DNA from: CAYMUC01 sp964393535
GTDB taxonomy: Bacteria > Actinomycetota > Acidimicrobiia > Acidimicrobiales > Ilumatobacteraceae
NCBI GenBank assembly: GCA_964393535.1
Contig: CAYMUC010000001.1
Coordinates: 1 to 64,000 of the forward strand
DNA: 64,000 bases
Direction of reading: 5' to 3'
Part shown: one piece after another, positions 7,260 through 16,233 of the stretch
Layout: each line of letters opens with the position of its first letter
Numbering within the stretch: the first letter of the stretch is position 1
Notes under the pieces: model-generated
Database searches by the model: none
The model's input: the letters and a program-made list of their open reading frames with translations, nothing else
What the model was told of the DNA's origin: nothing
Program-made: the position numbers and the translations under genes

Positions 7260-9170
7260 ATGGCGCAGCGCCTGGCGAACGAACCCTCGGCGTACCTGCG
7301 CCAGCACGCCCATCAACCCGTCGACTGGTACCCCTGGGGACCCGCGGCACTTGCAGATGCAACTGCGCGCGATGTACCGCTGCTGATCTCCATCGGCTAC
7401 TCGTCCTGTCACTGGTGTCACGTGATGGCGCACGAATCCTTCGACGATCCGGCCATCGCTGCCGTGATGAACGAGCGGTTCGTGTGCATCAAGGTCGACC
7501 GGGAGGAACGACCCGATGTAGATGCCCTGTACATGGACGTGGTGCAGGCGATCACCGGACGAGGGGGTTGGCCCCTCACCGTGTTCGCCAAGCCCGACGG
7601 AGCCCCGTTCTTCGGCGGGACGTACTACCGACCGGAACAGTTCGTGCAGTTGTTGGACGCAGTGCACCGCGTCTGGACCCAACAGCGCGCGGACGTGGAC
7701 ACCAACGTCGAGGCCCTGGTGGACGCACTCGGGCGGACGGCCCGCGTGTCGCCGTCCTCGGAGATGCCCGACCTGAGCATGGTCGAGGCAGCTCGACTGG
7801 CCCAGGCCAACGCCTTCGACCGGGTGTGGGGAGGGTTCGGCCCTGCACCCAAATTCCCCAGCGTGGGCAATCTGCTGCTCGTCGCACGTTTCGCCGGATC
7901 GGGCGATGCGGCGGCACTCGGCATGCTGAACACCACGCTCGCCGCCATGGCATCGGGGGGCATGTACGACCACCTGGCAGGCGGATTCGCGCGCTACTCG
8001 ACCGACGAACGATGGTTGGTTCCGCATTTCGAGAAGATGCTGTACGACCAGGCCCTCATGGTGCGCGCCTACACAGTGGGCTTCCAGCTCACCGGCCGAC
8101 CGCTGTACTCCCAGATCGTCGCCGAGATCATCGACTACCTCGGCGCCGAACTCGCACTTCCCGGTGGCGGTTTCGCCGCCGCCGAGGATGCCGACTCGCC
8201 GGTACCAGGCGAGCCCGGCCGCACCGAGGAGGGCCGGTTCACCACGTGGACACCCGCCGAGGTTCGCTCGGCATTGGCCGATGATGCGGATCTGGCCGAA
8301 GAGGCCACCGCATGGTGGGGTATCACGGAGTCCGGCAATTTCGAGGGACGCTCGATTCCCAACCGCCTGTCGGCACGGGGCAATCTCGCTCGCACCGAAG
8401 ACCTGGAACGAGCCCGCCTCAGACTCCTCGAGGTGCGCAACGCGAGGCCGCGTCCGCTCCGCGACGACAAGGTGGTGCTGGAGTGGAATGCTCTGACCGT
8501 TGGGGCCTTGGCCGAAGCCGGCATGGTGTGGCAGCGCACGGACTGGACGGCGTTGGCCGAATCGACCGCCACATGGTTGATCGACCACCTTCGCCGCCCA
8601 GATGGTCGCTGGTTCCGAACCTGGCACGGTTCGGCCACCCCCCCGGCCCGGCACGACGCCCTTGCCGTGGATCACGCTGCGCTCGTCGACGCCTTCCTAC
8701 GCCTGTACGAGGCGACCGGTTCTGGCAGATGGCTCGAGGAAGCCACGGCGACAGCCGAAGTGCTGTTGACCCACTTCTGGGACCGTGAGCGAGGCGGGTT
8801 GTTCACCACGCCTGATGATGGCGAGACCTTGGTGGTCCGTCAGAAGGAGTTGATCGACGGCGCAACACCCGGTGTCTCGTCCTTGGCGGCGGCAGCATTC
8901 GCCCGACTGGCGGCACTCACCGGTGACGAACGGTTCCGCCGGTGTTCCGAGGTCCTCGTCGGCCTCGTACACCACGTTGCCGCATCCACCCCGCTCGCCG
9001 CAGCCGTGGCCGTGGATGCGTTGGCACTGCTGCATGCCGGCCCGGTGGAAGTAGTGATACCCGGCCGCGACCGACCCGACCTCGTCGCTGCCGTCCAGCA
9101 GCGTTGGCGACCCGATGTCGTGTTGTCGTGGGGCGATCTCGTCGACTCGCCCCTGTGGGAGGGTCGCTAG
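7260..9170 (+). CDS. Thioredoxin-domain protein DUF255 (YyaL/spermatogenesis-associated 20 type)
   Basis: The protein has 636 residues. The N-terminal thioredoxin-like domain has a CHWC active-site pair (Cys50, Cys53) in SSCHWCHVMAHESF, and RPDVD plus GGWPLTVF follow. The C-terminal two-thirds resembles the alpha/alpha-barrel of N-acylglucosamine 2-epimerases (MYDHLAGGFARYS, VPHFEKMLYDQA). The family is widespread, but its reaction is not established. The ATG at 7260 is chosen over a TTG at 7245. It is co-directional with fabI 11 bases away, so they are probably co-transcribed. A redox or sugar-related role would be guesswork. Confidence 0.88.
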   Translation: MAQRLANEPSAYLRQHAHQPVDWYPWGPAALADATARDVPLLISIGYSSCHWCHVMAHESFDDPAIAAVMNERFVCIKVDREERPDVDALYMDVVQAITGRGGWPLTVFAKPDGAPFFGGTYYRPEQFVQLLDAVHRVWTQQRADVDTNVEALVDALGRTARVSPSSEMPDLSMVEAARLAQANAFDRVWGGFGPAPKFPSVGNLLLVARFAGSGDAAALGMLNTTLAAMASGGMYDHLAGGFARYSTDERWLVPHFEKMLYDQALMVRAYTVGFQLTGRPLYSQIVAEIIDYLGAELALPGGGFAAAEDADSPVPGEPGRTEEGRFTTWTPAEVRSALADDADLAEEATAWWGITESGNFEGRSIPNRLSARGNLARTEDLERARLRLLEVRNARPRPLRDDKVVLEWNALTVGALAEAGMVWQRTDWTALAESTATWLIDHLRRPDGRWFRTWHGSATPPARHDALAVDHAALVDAFLRLYEATGSGRWLEEATATAEVLLTHFWDRERGGLFTTPDDGETLVVRQKELIDGATPGVSSLAAAAFARLAALTGDERFRRCSEVLVGLVHHVAASTPLAAAVAVDALALLHAGPVEVVIPGRDRPDLVAAVQQRWRPDVVLSWGDLVDSPLWEGR

Positions 9171-9279
9171 AGTGGCCAGGACAACGTGTGACCTCGCTAA
9201 TCGTGCGAGGCACCGTCGACCACCGTCGATGACCTGCTGGCGGCGCTCGACCGAGTCCGAGCGTGACGAGACGGGTCGC

Positions 9280-9570
9280 TCATAGCGACCCGCAACGCAC
9301 CAGACCGAGCACTCGACCCCTACGTTCGAAGTCGCCATCGGCAGCCAGCAGCCGTGATCGAGTGCGCAGTGCGACCGAGGCGATCATGCAGTCCACCAGT
9401 CCCCTAGGTGTCACACCATGTCGGCGACAGATTCCGTAGAGCGTGGCCGCTGCATCTGAGGTGGCGATCAGATCCCTCAGTACCAACGCTGTCGGATGGC
9501 CATCGCCCCGGTCGTAGTGAATCCCCACCGACGTCTCCACGAGTCTTCGACTGCCGTCCTCACCCCCCAT
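9280..9570 (-). pseudogene. Remnant of a PIN-domain (VapC-like) toxin, C-terminal half
   Basis: The 96-residue frame ends like a VapC toxin: residues reading AATLYGICRRHGVTPRGLVDC, followed by MIASVALRTRSRLLAADGDF, match the family's C-terminal part with two of the conserved acidic residues. The N-terminal part, with the first catalytic Asp and the E of the E-x-L motif, is absent from this frame. Upstream another frame reads STLGTTDVPYRT, which resembles the usual LATTDVVxxEV strand, so a frameshift or several lesions are likely. No antitoxin gene is recognisable beside it. I therefore call it a broken toxin gene, not a working one. Confidence 0.6.
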
Positions 9571-9832
9571 GCTCTGGGCCCAGATCGTCGGGGACGGGAC
9601 CCAGTGCGGTACGGCACATCTGTCGTACCGAGCGTGGAACCCCGCCGTGTGCTCTGTTGGCGATGCGGGTGGTTCGCCCCAGATCGAGGCGATCGGAGAT
9701 CCTCCATTCGTCGCGGCATGGTCGTTCCTCGTTCATGGACCATGGGATTGGCCGATCGAGCAGTCTCTCCACCGTGGATACCGTGTTCCACCGTTGCCGT
9801 GGACCACCAGCGTGCTGCCCGCCGCCTGCGAC

Positions 9833-9838
9833 TAACCT
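9833..9838 (+). promoter_or_regulatory. TAACCT -10-like box for the first LuxR-type regulator
   Basis: TAACCT, 6 bases, then ATG at 9845. Leaderless arrangement. Confidence 0.5.
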
Positions 9839-9844
9839 CGCATC

Positions 9845-11794
9845 ATGCCGCTCGATGCCTCGCCCGGCAACAACTCCGACGATTCGCGGGCGTCCGCAGC
9901 ACACCTCGTGGCCGTAGGTCTCATCGCTGGTGACCTGTCGCCACTGGCCGTCGCCCGATACGCCAATGTGCCGGTGAGTGTGGCGGCGAGCGCGTTGGAG
10001 CAGGCTTGTGCGCAGGGCGTCCTCACCGACGAGATGGACGACATCGCCCGAACGCGCCTCATCTCGGAGTTAGACCCCGAGACCCAGGCCGACGTCCACG
10101 CCGCAGTGGCGCGCCACCACTTCGCCGCAGGACCCGATCGGCTTCCACAGGCGATCGCACACATTCGGGCCGCTGGCACACTTGGTCCCGCCGCCCCCAT
10201 GGTGACCCTCGCCGACCAGGGCGGCCGCCTCAGCCTGTCCTTGGGCCACTACCGCGCTGCACACGACCTGCTCCTCCTCGCCGACGAACTCGATGCATCC
10301 AACGACCTCGGTCAGCAGGGGCGCCGCCTCTGTGACCTTTCGACCGCGACCGACGGCCTGGGGCTGGTCGACGAGGCGCGCCAGTACCTCGCCCGCGCCT
10401 TGAGTCTGGGCGAACTGGCCGGAGATGCGGCACTGGTCGCACGCGCAGCGGTGATGCACACCCTTCCCATCGACTGGTATGCCGGTAACCCCCGCACCAC
10501 GGCCTTTCTCCAACGGGCGGCGGCGATGCCCCAGAGCCTCAACGCCGACGTAGCGATTCGCGCCGCTCGCGCACTGGCGGAGATCCGGATCCCGGTCACC
10601 ACTCCTGATGGCCAGCAGTATGCGTGGGTCACACGCCCCGCCGTCGCCCAACCACTGGCCGAGCAGGCACTCACCGATTCCAAGGAATGCCACCCCGAGG
10701 TGCAATGCCTGGCCCTTCTGGCGTGGCGTACCACCCACCGTTCCCCGGCACTGCTGGATCGGCGGCGCGACATCTCGGCTCGCGGCTTGGACCTCGCCCA
10801 GGAATTGCGACTCCCTCCCCTTCAGGTGGAAGCGGCGGTATGGCAGGCGGTGGACGCCATCGAAAGCGGTGACCGCGGTCTGTACGACGAATCGTTGTCG
10901 GTGGCTCGATGGGTCAGCCATACCGACGGCAACCCCAGACTCAAGTGGCGGGCACTCACCCTGGCTCTGGGTGCAGCACTCCTCGACGACGATCTCGACA
11001 GCGCCGAACACATTCGCCATCAGGTTCGTCAACTCTCCGAAGGCACCTTCTCCCCGGGAAGTTTCGCCATGGACCTGTTCTTTCTCGGCCAGGCCTTGAT
11101 CGGACGGGATGATCCCGAGGAACTGTGCGCCGTTCGACTCACCGACGACACTCCTGGCGTCGCCAATCCGGTGGCCCGTGCAGCCGTGGGCTACGTGTGG
11201 GCAAGGCTCGGCGAACCTGAGGTCGGCGTTGCCTTCGCACGACGGGCACTACGCCAACTGGACCTCGAGTCGAGCTATCTGCTCGTCGCAACTCGACTGG
11301 CAGCGGTGGCCCAGATCGCCCGTGATGCGGACCTCGCCCGGGACCTGATCCAGATCCTGACGCCTTGGACCGACCACGTGTCGGTCGACGGCAACGGGTG
11401 GTGGTGTGATGGGCCAGTGTCGCTGTGGCTCGCCGCCCTGTACGACGTCGTGGGCGATGCCGCCATGTGTGCGCGGCACCTGGAGCGGGGCGAGGTCGTG
11501 GCACGCAGACTGAACGACATCCGATCGCTTCGTCGAGCGGTCCAACTGCGATCGAGACTTCCCGCCAACACGGCGAGCAACGGCGAGGCCATCGAGTTGA
11601 CACCGCGCGAAGTCGCCGTGCTGGAGATGCTCGCCACCGGGGCGACCAACCCCACGATCGCCCGGGCGTTGTCGTACAGCCTGTCGACCATTCGCGGCGA
11701 CACCATCTCGATCTACCGCAAACTCGGTGTGACGGGGCGACCCGATGCTGTGGCGAAAGCCCTGGCCACAGGCCTGGTCAGACCACTGACTTGA
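9845..11794 (+). CDS. Large LuxR-type HTH transcriptional regulator, tandem copy 1
   Basis: The protein has 649 residues. The only clear domain is a C-terminal LuxR/GerE helix-turn-helix (about 585-645: LTPREVAVLEMLATGA, then a recognition helix near STIRGDTISIYRKLG). The N-terminal 60 residues (AVARYANVPVSVAASALEQA) look like the winged-helix linker that follows the ATPase domain in LAL/MalT regulators. The middle is helical and Ala/Leu-rich, as in TPR solenoids. No Walker A motif or receiver domain is present, so the signal input is unknown. It is followed 107 bases later by a paralogue of the same architecture and length. It resembles a LAL regulator that has lost its NTPase part. Confidence 0.85.
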   Translation: MPLDASPGNNSDDSRASAAHLVAVGLIAGDLSPLAVARYANVPVSVAASALEQACAQGVLTDEMDDIARTRLISELDPETQADVHAAVARHHFAAGPDRLPQAIAHIRAAGTLGPAAPMVTLADQGGRLSLSLGHYRAAHDLLLLADELDASNDLGQQGRRLCDLSTATDGLGLVDEARQYLARALSLGELAGDAALVARAAVMHTLPIDWYAGNPRTTAFLQRAAAMPQSLNADVAIRAARALAEIRIPVTTPDGQQYAWVTRPAVAQPLAEQALTDSKECHPEVQCLALLAWRTTHRSPALLDRRRDISARGLDLAQELRLPPLQVEAAVWQAVDAIESGDRGLYDESLSVARWVSHTDGNPRLKWRALTLALGAALLDDDLDSAEHIRHQVRQLSEGTFSPGSFAMDLFFLGQALIGRDDPEELCAVRLTDDTPGVANPVARAAVGYVWARLGEPEVGVAFARRALRQLDLESSYLLVATRLAAVAQIARDADLARDLIQILTPWTDHVSVDGNGWWCDGPVSLWLAALYDVVGDAAMCARHLERGEVVARRLNDIRSLRRAVQLRSRLPANTASNGEAIELTPREVAVLEMLATGATNPTIARALSYSLSTIRGDTISIYRKLGVTGRPDAVAKALATGLVRPLT

Positions 11795-11887
11795 CCGATC
11801 GGCCATCGCGGTTGACCGCCGCGACAAGCCGAGGCACTGGACGGACATTGTTGTGTCGATCAGCCAGGGGCTGCATCAGCAGCGATC

Positions 11888-11893
11888 TACACT
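11888..11893 (+). promoter_or_regulatory. TACACT -10-like box for the second LuxR-type regulator
   Basis: TACACT, 8 bases, then GTG at 11902. It supports the GTG over the ATG 39 bases downstream. Confidence 0.45.
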
Positions 11894-11901
11894 TCGTCGC
11901 C

Positions 11902-13857
11902 GTGCCAAGTGACCAGGGGCGACAACGTCATGGCGATGACATGACGGACGACTGGCAACTTCTGGCCATGGCGGCCATAGGCGATGACACCAGCCCTCGT
12001 GGGATCGCCCGATTCGGCGAAACCGGTGTGGACCGGGCCGAAGAGGTCTACAACGCAGCACGCGCGGCTGGCGTCCTCGACGAACGGGGTTCCCTGGATC
12101 GTGTGCAGAGGGCCCGATTGATCGCCGAACTGCCCTCGTATCTCCAGGCTCGTGTCCATACGAGAGCGGCCAGTGGCCTTCTGGCCGAAGGGCCGGACCG
12201 CTTGGACGACGCGGCTCGCCATCTCCGAGCGGCGGCATCGCTGGTCGATCCCGAACCCGCCATCGAACTGGCCGACAGCGCTGGCCGCCTCAGCCTCTCG
12301 CTGGGCGATTACGCATCTGCCTCCACACTTCTCGCACTCGCCGCCGACTACGACACATCCACCGACCTGTCTCGTCAGGGGCATCGGCTCTGCGATCTTG
12401 CCGCCGCTCTCGATGGCCTGGGCGACCTGGAATCCGCCCACGGCCATGCCGCTCGCGCCGTTGCGCTGGGCGAGTTGGCCAACGATCCGGGGCTCGTGGC
12501 ACGCGCTGCCATCGCCCACACCTTCCCCGTGGACTGGAATGCCGGCAATCCACGCACCCATGGACTCCTGGAGCGGGCGACGCGCATGTCGTTGGAACGC
12601 AACGACCGGATAGCCGTGACGGCTGCACGGGCCATGGCCGAGATGCGCATTCCGGTCATCGCCGGAGAGTTGCACCAGGTTGCCTGGGTCACCCGACCGG
12701 GCGTGGCCCAACCACTCGCCGACGCTGCGCTCGCCGAGGCCGACACCTGCCCCCTGTGGGTCCGCTGTCTTGCCTCCCTCGCTTGGCGGAGCACGCATCG
12801 CGCCCCGGACTTCCTCGAGAAGCGACGTGAGCAGTCCTTGCGCGCGTTGGAAGTGGCCCAGACCATTCGTCATCCCTCGTTCCAGGTGGAGTCGGCGATC
12901 TGGCTGGCCGTCGACGCCCTCGAATCAGCCGATCGGGTGTTGTTCGAGGAGGCACTCTCGGTGACGCAGTGGGTCGCCCAGCACGACGGGAACCCTCGGC
13001 TGAAGTTTCGAGCGAACAGTCTCGCACTGGGAGCAGCGCTGCTGGACGGTGACTATGACCGGGCTCGGACGCTGCTCGACGCCACGTGCGCCATCGTGGC
13101 CCGCATGGACTCGTCGCTCTTGCTCGTGGTGCAGACCCTGTTCGGCGGACAACTGGTCATCAGCGAGGACGATCCTGCGGCACTGGCGGCACTGTGCCCC
13201 GATCCTGCCTCGAAGATCCTCACTCATCCACTGGGACGATCGGGAGCGGCATACCTGTGGGCTCGCTCGGGTCAGGTGGACCTCGCCGTCGAACAGACCC
13301 GGCGGGCACTGGTCCAACGAGACCCCGAATCGAGCCTGCTCCTGGTGGGGACGCGCGCTGCGGCGGTGGCCTACGAGACCGGCGACGAGTCTCTGTGTCG
13401 TGACACCCTCGATCTCCTCACGCCCTACAGCGACCTCGTCGCTGTCGACTCGAACGGATGGTGGTGCGACGGCCCCGTTGCGGTGTGGGTCGCCATGTTG
13501 CACCATCGCCTCGGTCAAGACCTCGCCGCGCATCACCACCTGGCGATCGGAGAGCAACTGGCTCGCGGTCTTCGCGACGCCCGCAGCCTGCGACGTATCG
13601 AACAACTCCGTCTGCGGCTCCCAACGGTGGGTCACACCACGCTCACCGGCACCGAACAACTCACCCCGCGAGAACGAAGCGTGCTTCAGCGGTTGGCCAG
13701 CGGTGCTACCAACGGGGAGATTGCCAGGGACCTGGCCTTCAGCGTGTCGACCATCCGCAACGACACGATGGCGATCTACCGCAAACTCGGAGCGCACGGG
13801 CGGCCCGAAGCGGTGGCGACAGCACTGTCACTCGGGCTGATCACACTGGAGAACTGA
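11902..13857 (+). CDS. Large LuxR-type HTH transcriptional regulator, tandem copy 2
   Basis: With the GTG at 11902 the protein has 651 residues, matching the 649 of copy 1; an ATG at 11941 would give 638. The C-terminal HTH is LTPRERSVLQRLASGATNGE, with the helix STIRNDTMAIYRKLG. Blocks shared with copy 1 include GRLSLSLG, GNPRT, WVTRPxVAQPLA, HxDGNPRLK and NGWWCDGPV, spread over the whole length, so the two arose by tandem duplication. There is no ATPase or receiver domain. The two probably have separate leaderless promoters rather than sharing a transcript. Target genes are not evident; the next genes are convergent. Confidence 0.85.
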   Translation: MPSDQGRQRHGDDMTDDWQLLAMAAIGDDTSPRGIARFGETGVDRAEEVYNAARAAGVLDERGSLDRVQRARLIAELPSYLQARVHTRAASGLLAEGPDRLDDAARHLRAAASLVDPEPAIELADSAGRLSLSLGDYASASTLLALAADYDTSTDLSRQGHRLCDLAAALDGLGDLESAHGHAARAVALGELANDPGLVARAAIAHTFPVDWNAGNPRTHGLLERATRMSLERNDRIAVTAARAMAEMRIPVIAGELHQVAWVTRPGVAQPLADAALAEADTCPLWVRCLASLAWRSTHRAPDFLEKRREQSLRALEVAQTIRHPSFQVESAIWLAVDALESADRVLFEEALSVTQWVAQHDGNPRLKFRANSLALGAALLDGDYDRARTLLDATCAIVARMDSSLLLVVQTLFGGQLVISEDDPAALAALCPDPASKILTHPLGRSGAAYLWARSGQVDLAVEQTRRALVQRDPESSLLLVGTRAAAVAYETGDESLCRDTLDLLTPYSDLVAVDSNGWWCDGPVAVWVAMLHHRLGQDLAAHHHLAIGEQLARGLRDARSLRRIEQLRLRLPTVGHTTLTGTEQLTPRERSVLQRLASGATNGEIARDLAFSVSTIRNDTMAIYRKLGAHGRPEAVATALSLGLITLEN

Positions 13858-13883
13858 ACTGCGCCGCCCCTTCGGGCAGTCGA

Positions 13884-15092
13884 TCACAACCCTGATTTCT
13901 CGAGGACGTGCACACCGCACGCCGAGCCGAGGCCGATGACGTGCGCCAAGCCGACCTTGGCCCCCTCGATCTGACGCGGCCCGGCCTCGCCCCTGAGGTG
14001 ATGGCAGATCTCCCAGATATTGGCGATGCCCGTGGCGGCGATGGGATGCCCCTTGGACTGCAAACCGCCCGACACGTTCACCGGTAGGCGACCGTCACGC
14101 CACGGCGCGCCCGACTCGAAGAAGTCGACCGCACCGCCCTGGGGGCACAGCATCAGGTTGTCGTAGTGCACCAACTCGGCCGTGGCGAAGCAGTCGTGCA
14201 ACTCGACGAGATTGAGATCTTCGGGGCCGATGCCAGCGGCCTCATAGGCCTGCGTCGCCGCGCGACGGGTGAGTGTGTTCACGTCGGGAAGGATCTGGCA
14301 CGCCTCCTGATACGGGTCTGAGGTCAGCACAGACGCCGACACCTTCACCGCACGCCGCTGCTGCTCCAGCGACAACGTCTTGAGCTTGGCGCCACTGACC
14401 ACCACTGCGGCCGCTGCTCCATCGCAGTTGGCCGAGCACATGGGGCGCGTGTTGGGGTAGGCGATCATCATGTCGCCCATGATCTCTTCGAGCGTGAAGC
14501 GCTTCTGGTACGCCGCAAGGGGATTCAGCGTGGAGTGCGCGTGATTCTTCTCGCTGATTCGGGCGAACAACTCGAAACTCGTCCCCCCGTACTTGTGCCC
14601 GTACTCCATGCCCACCTGGGCGAACACGCCAGGCATCGCTTCCGTGGCGATACGACCGTCGATGGGTGCCACCGCACCGAAGCGACCCTTGGGTGTCCAC
14701 TCGTTACCCGTGCCCTTGGACTGGCCTCCAGCACCCAGCAGGCCAGCTCCAGCGAGTTTCTCGACGCCCACCGCAAGGCCCATGTCGCACTCACCGGCCT
14801 TGATCGCCATGATGGCTGTGCGCAGCGCAGTAGCACCGGTGGCGCAGGCGTTGGCGACGTTGTACACCGGAATACCGGTCTGACCGATCTGCTTCTGTAG
14901 TTGCTGACCGATACCTGCCGAGGCCGACATGAGGCAGCCCACCGCCAGAACACCCATGTCATGAATGGTCACACCGCCATCGTCCATGGCTCCCAGCGCA
15001 GCCTCAGCAGCGAGGTCGACCTGATCGAGATCGGGGTACTTGCCGAACTTGGTCATGTGGATTCCGAGGATCCAGATGTCGTCACTGGCCAT
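13884..15092 (-). CDS. Thiolase / SCP2-type acetyl-CoA acetyltransferase (lipid-transfer protein family)
   Basis: The protein has 402 residues. The thiolase fold shows the nucleophile region NACATGATAL (Cys83), HDCFATAE (His299), GHPIAATG (His349) and the C-terminal GSACGVHVL. The HDCF form rather than NEAF marks the SCP2/non-decarboxylating lipid-transfer group. It acts on CoA thioesters, by C-C bond cleavage or aldol-type chemistry. The next gene downstream (15147-15542) is a DUF35 OB-fold protein, the usual partner; such pairs form complexes in steroid side-chain and acyl-CoA degradation. An AAGGAG ribosome site precedes the ATG at 15092. The substrate cannot be read from sequence. Confidence 0.9.
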   Translation of the reverse strand: MASDDIWILGIHMTKFGKYPDLDQVDLAAEAALGAMDDGGVTIHDMGVLAVGCLMSASAGIGQQLQKQIGQTGIPVYNVANACATGATALRTAIMAIKAGECDMGLAVGVEKLAGAGLLGAGGQSKGTGNEWTPKGRFGAVAPIDGRIATEAMPGVFAQVGMEYGHKYGGTSFELFARISEKNHAHSTLNPLAAYQKRFTLEEIMGDMMIAYPNTRPMCSANCDGAAAAVVVSGAKLKTLSLEQQRRAVKVSASVLTSDPYQEACQILPDVNTLTRRAATQAYEAAGIGPEDLNLVELHDCFATAELVHYDNLMLCPQGGAVDFFESGAPWRDGRLPVNVSGGLQSKGHPIAATGIANIWEICHHLRGEAGPRQIEGAKVGLAHVIGLGSACGVHVLEKSGL

Positions 15093-15146
15093 GAGTGCTC
15101 CTTGGTGGATGATTCGCGGTTGGGACTACTGGTCGTGGCGAACGGT

Positions 15147-15542
15147 TCAGCGAACCGGCTCGAAGGCGTAGGCGACTGCTTCGACTCCATGGTCGTCGGC
15201 ACCCAGCGACGTCGTGGTCAGGCGCACCTTCATGCCCAGCGACACCTGCTCGGGGGTGGGCTCGACGTTCACGATGTTCCCTCGGACCGAGGTACCACCG
15301 CAGTCGACGATGGCGGTCACGAAGGGAACCGGCACGCCGGGCGCAGCGAAGGTGACGATGGTGAACGACCGGACCTCGCCCTCGGTGGTGATGTCGACCG
15401 GGCGAAACTCTCGCTTCCCACACGAGGCGCAGGCGTTGCGTCGGTCGAAGAACCGGGCTCCACACGAGGTGCATTCCTTCGCCACGAGGTGCGGATGATC
15501 CCCCAACACCAAGTAGTCGACCATCGGGATCTGTTGCGACAT
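15147..15542 (-). CDS. DUF35 OB-fold / zinc-ribbon acyl-CoA-associated protein
   Basis: The protein has 131 residues. The N-terminal rubredoxin-like zinc ribbon has two CxxC pairs (in CTSCGARFF and ACASCGK), followed by an OB fold (EVRSFTIVTFAAPG). DUF35 proteins bind acyl-CoA and stabilise or complete a thiolase partner, here the gene 54 bases downstream on the same strand. The start MSQQIPM at 15542 is preferred over the longer frame to 15641 because a GAGGGGG ribosome site precedes it and the family begins near this point. Confidence 0.9.
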   Translation of the reverse strand: MSQQIPMVDYLVLGDHPHLVAKECTSCGARFFDRRNACASCGKREFRPVDITTEGEVRSFTIVTFAAPGVPVPFVTAIVDCGGTSVRGNIVNVEPTPEQVSLGMKVRLTTTSLGADDHGVEAVAYAFEPVR

Positions 15543-15637
15543 GAGGCCCCCTCGACCACGAGCCGCCCAACCGGGGCGACCAGCGAACTCTAGGTGTTCA
15601 TGATTGCACTGAACAAGGAAATCACCTCTCGGCAGGA

Positions 15638-16201
15638 TCACCAGCGGCCGAGGTGGACCACGTCGTCTCGATCACGTCGCGAGCGGCGGGTCGGGGAACC
15701 CGAGGGATGGTCGTCGTCGGACCGGTGTCCCAGTGCCACGGCGGCCACCACCTGACACGACTCGGGGGCACCCCAGTGGGACAGTAACTCCTCGGCGTGA
15801 CGGAACACCCCGAAGTACAAGGCCCCCATGCGACGGTCCTCGGCGAGAAGGAGCAGGTTCTGCAACACCATGGCGGTATCGGTCAACCAGAACGGCACGG
15901 GCCAACCGTGCTCGTGTTCGAGGCCGTGCCCCGCTTTGTCCTCCTGGCCGTAGCGGTGCTCGTAGGCCGCAGGATCTGCGATGCCCACCACCACCACCGG
16001 TGCTGCGAGCACCCCGGGTTGCTTTCCAGCGAACCATGCTCCGGCACCACTGATGCGCCAGAACTCCTGCAGGGACTGCCCGACCAGCACCATGAGGTGG
16101 CTGCCCTGGCTGAACCCCGCCGAAGGAGCCCGCCGGGCCAGATCGCACAGGTCCACCACCTCGTCGAGGTCGAGGGGCACCGCGGCGAAACGCCGGGTCA
16201 T
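15638..16201 (-). CDS. Nitroreductase-family flavoprotein
   Basis: The protein has 187 residues from the ATG at 16201. The fold shows RRAPSAGFSQ (FMN phosphate binding), a central hydrophobic helix (LTDTAMVLQNLLLLAE) and a C-terminal VAAVALGH segment. The typical RRR-x-x-R-x-F arginines begin just before this ATG: the frame upstream reads DDLLRRRR and has no ATG/GTG/TTG before the preceding stop, so the true start may be a CTG near 16237 or the protein may be slightly short. It is an FMN-dependent NAD(P)H reductase of unknown substrate, and it follows the unknown gene 16234-16893. The long Arg/Asp-rich tail (about 160-187) is odd. Confidence 0.82.
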   Translation of the reverse strand: MTRRFAAVPLDLDEVVDLCDLARRAPSAGFSQGSHLMVLVGQSLQEFWRISGAGAWFAGKQPGVLAAPVVVVGIADPAAYEHRYGQEDKAGHGLEHEHGWPVPFWLTDTAMVLQNLLLLAEDRRMGALYFGVFRHAEELLSHWGAPESCQVVAAVALGHRSDDDHPSGSPTRRSRRDRDDVVHLGRW

Positions 16202-16233
16202 GCGCCGACGGCGCAGCAGATCGTCGAGACCGC

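Larger units (their letters stand above)
9171..9844. other. Gene-poor 674-base interval
   Basis: No intact gene is convincing here. On minus it holds the PIN-domain remnant described separately. On plus, just after the DUF255 stop, about 9216-9263 reads as a short plausible peptide ending VDDLLAALDRVRA, with no start and no recognised family. The last 12 bases hold the -10-like box of the regulator gene at 9845. The interval looks like decayed accessory DNA. Confidence 0.5.

Noticed and set aside
9216..9263. Short plus-strand peptide ending VDDLLAALDRVRA
   Set aside because: No start codon or ribosome site and no family; too short to call.
13858..13883. Possible hairpin GCCC-CTTC-GGGC between convergent genes
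   Set aside because: The stem is only 4 pairs with no T-run; not enough to call a terminator.
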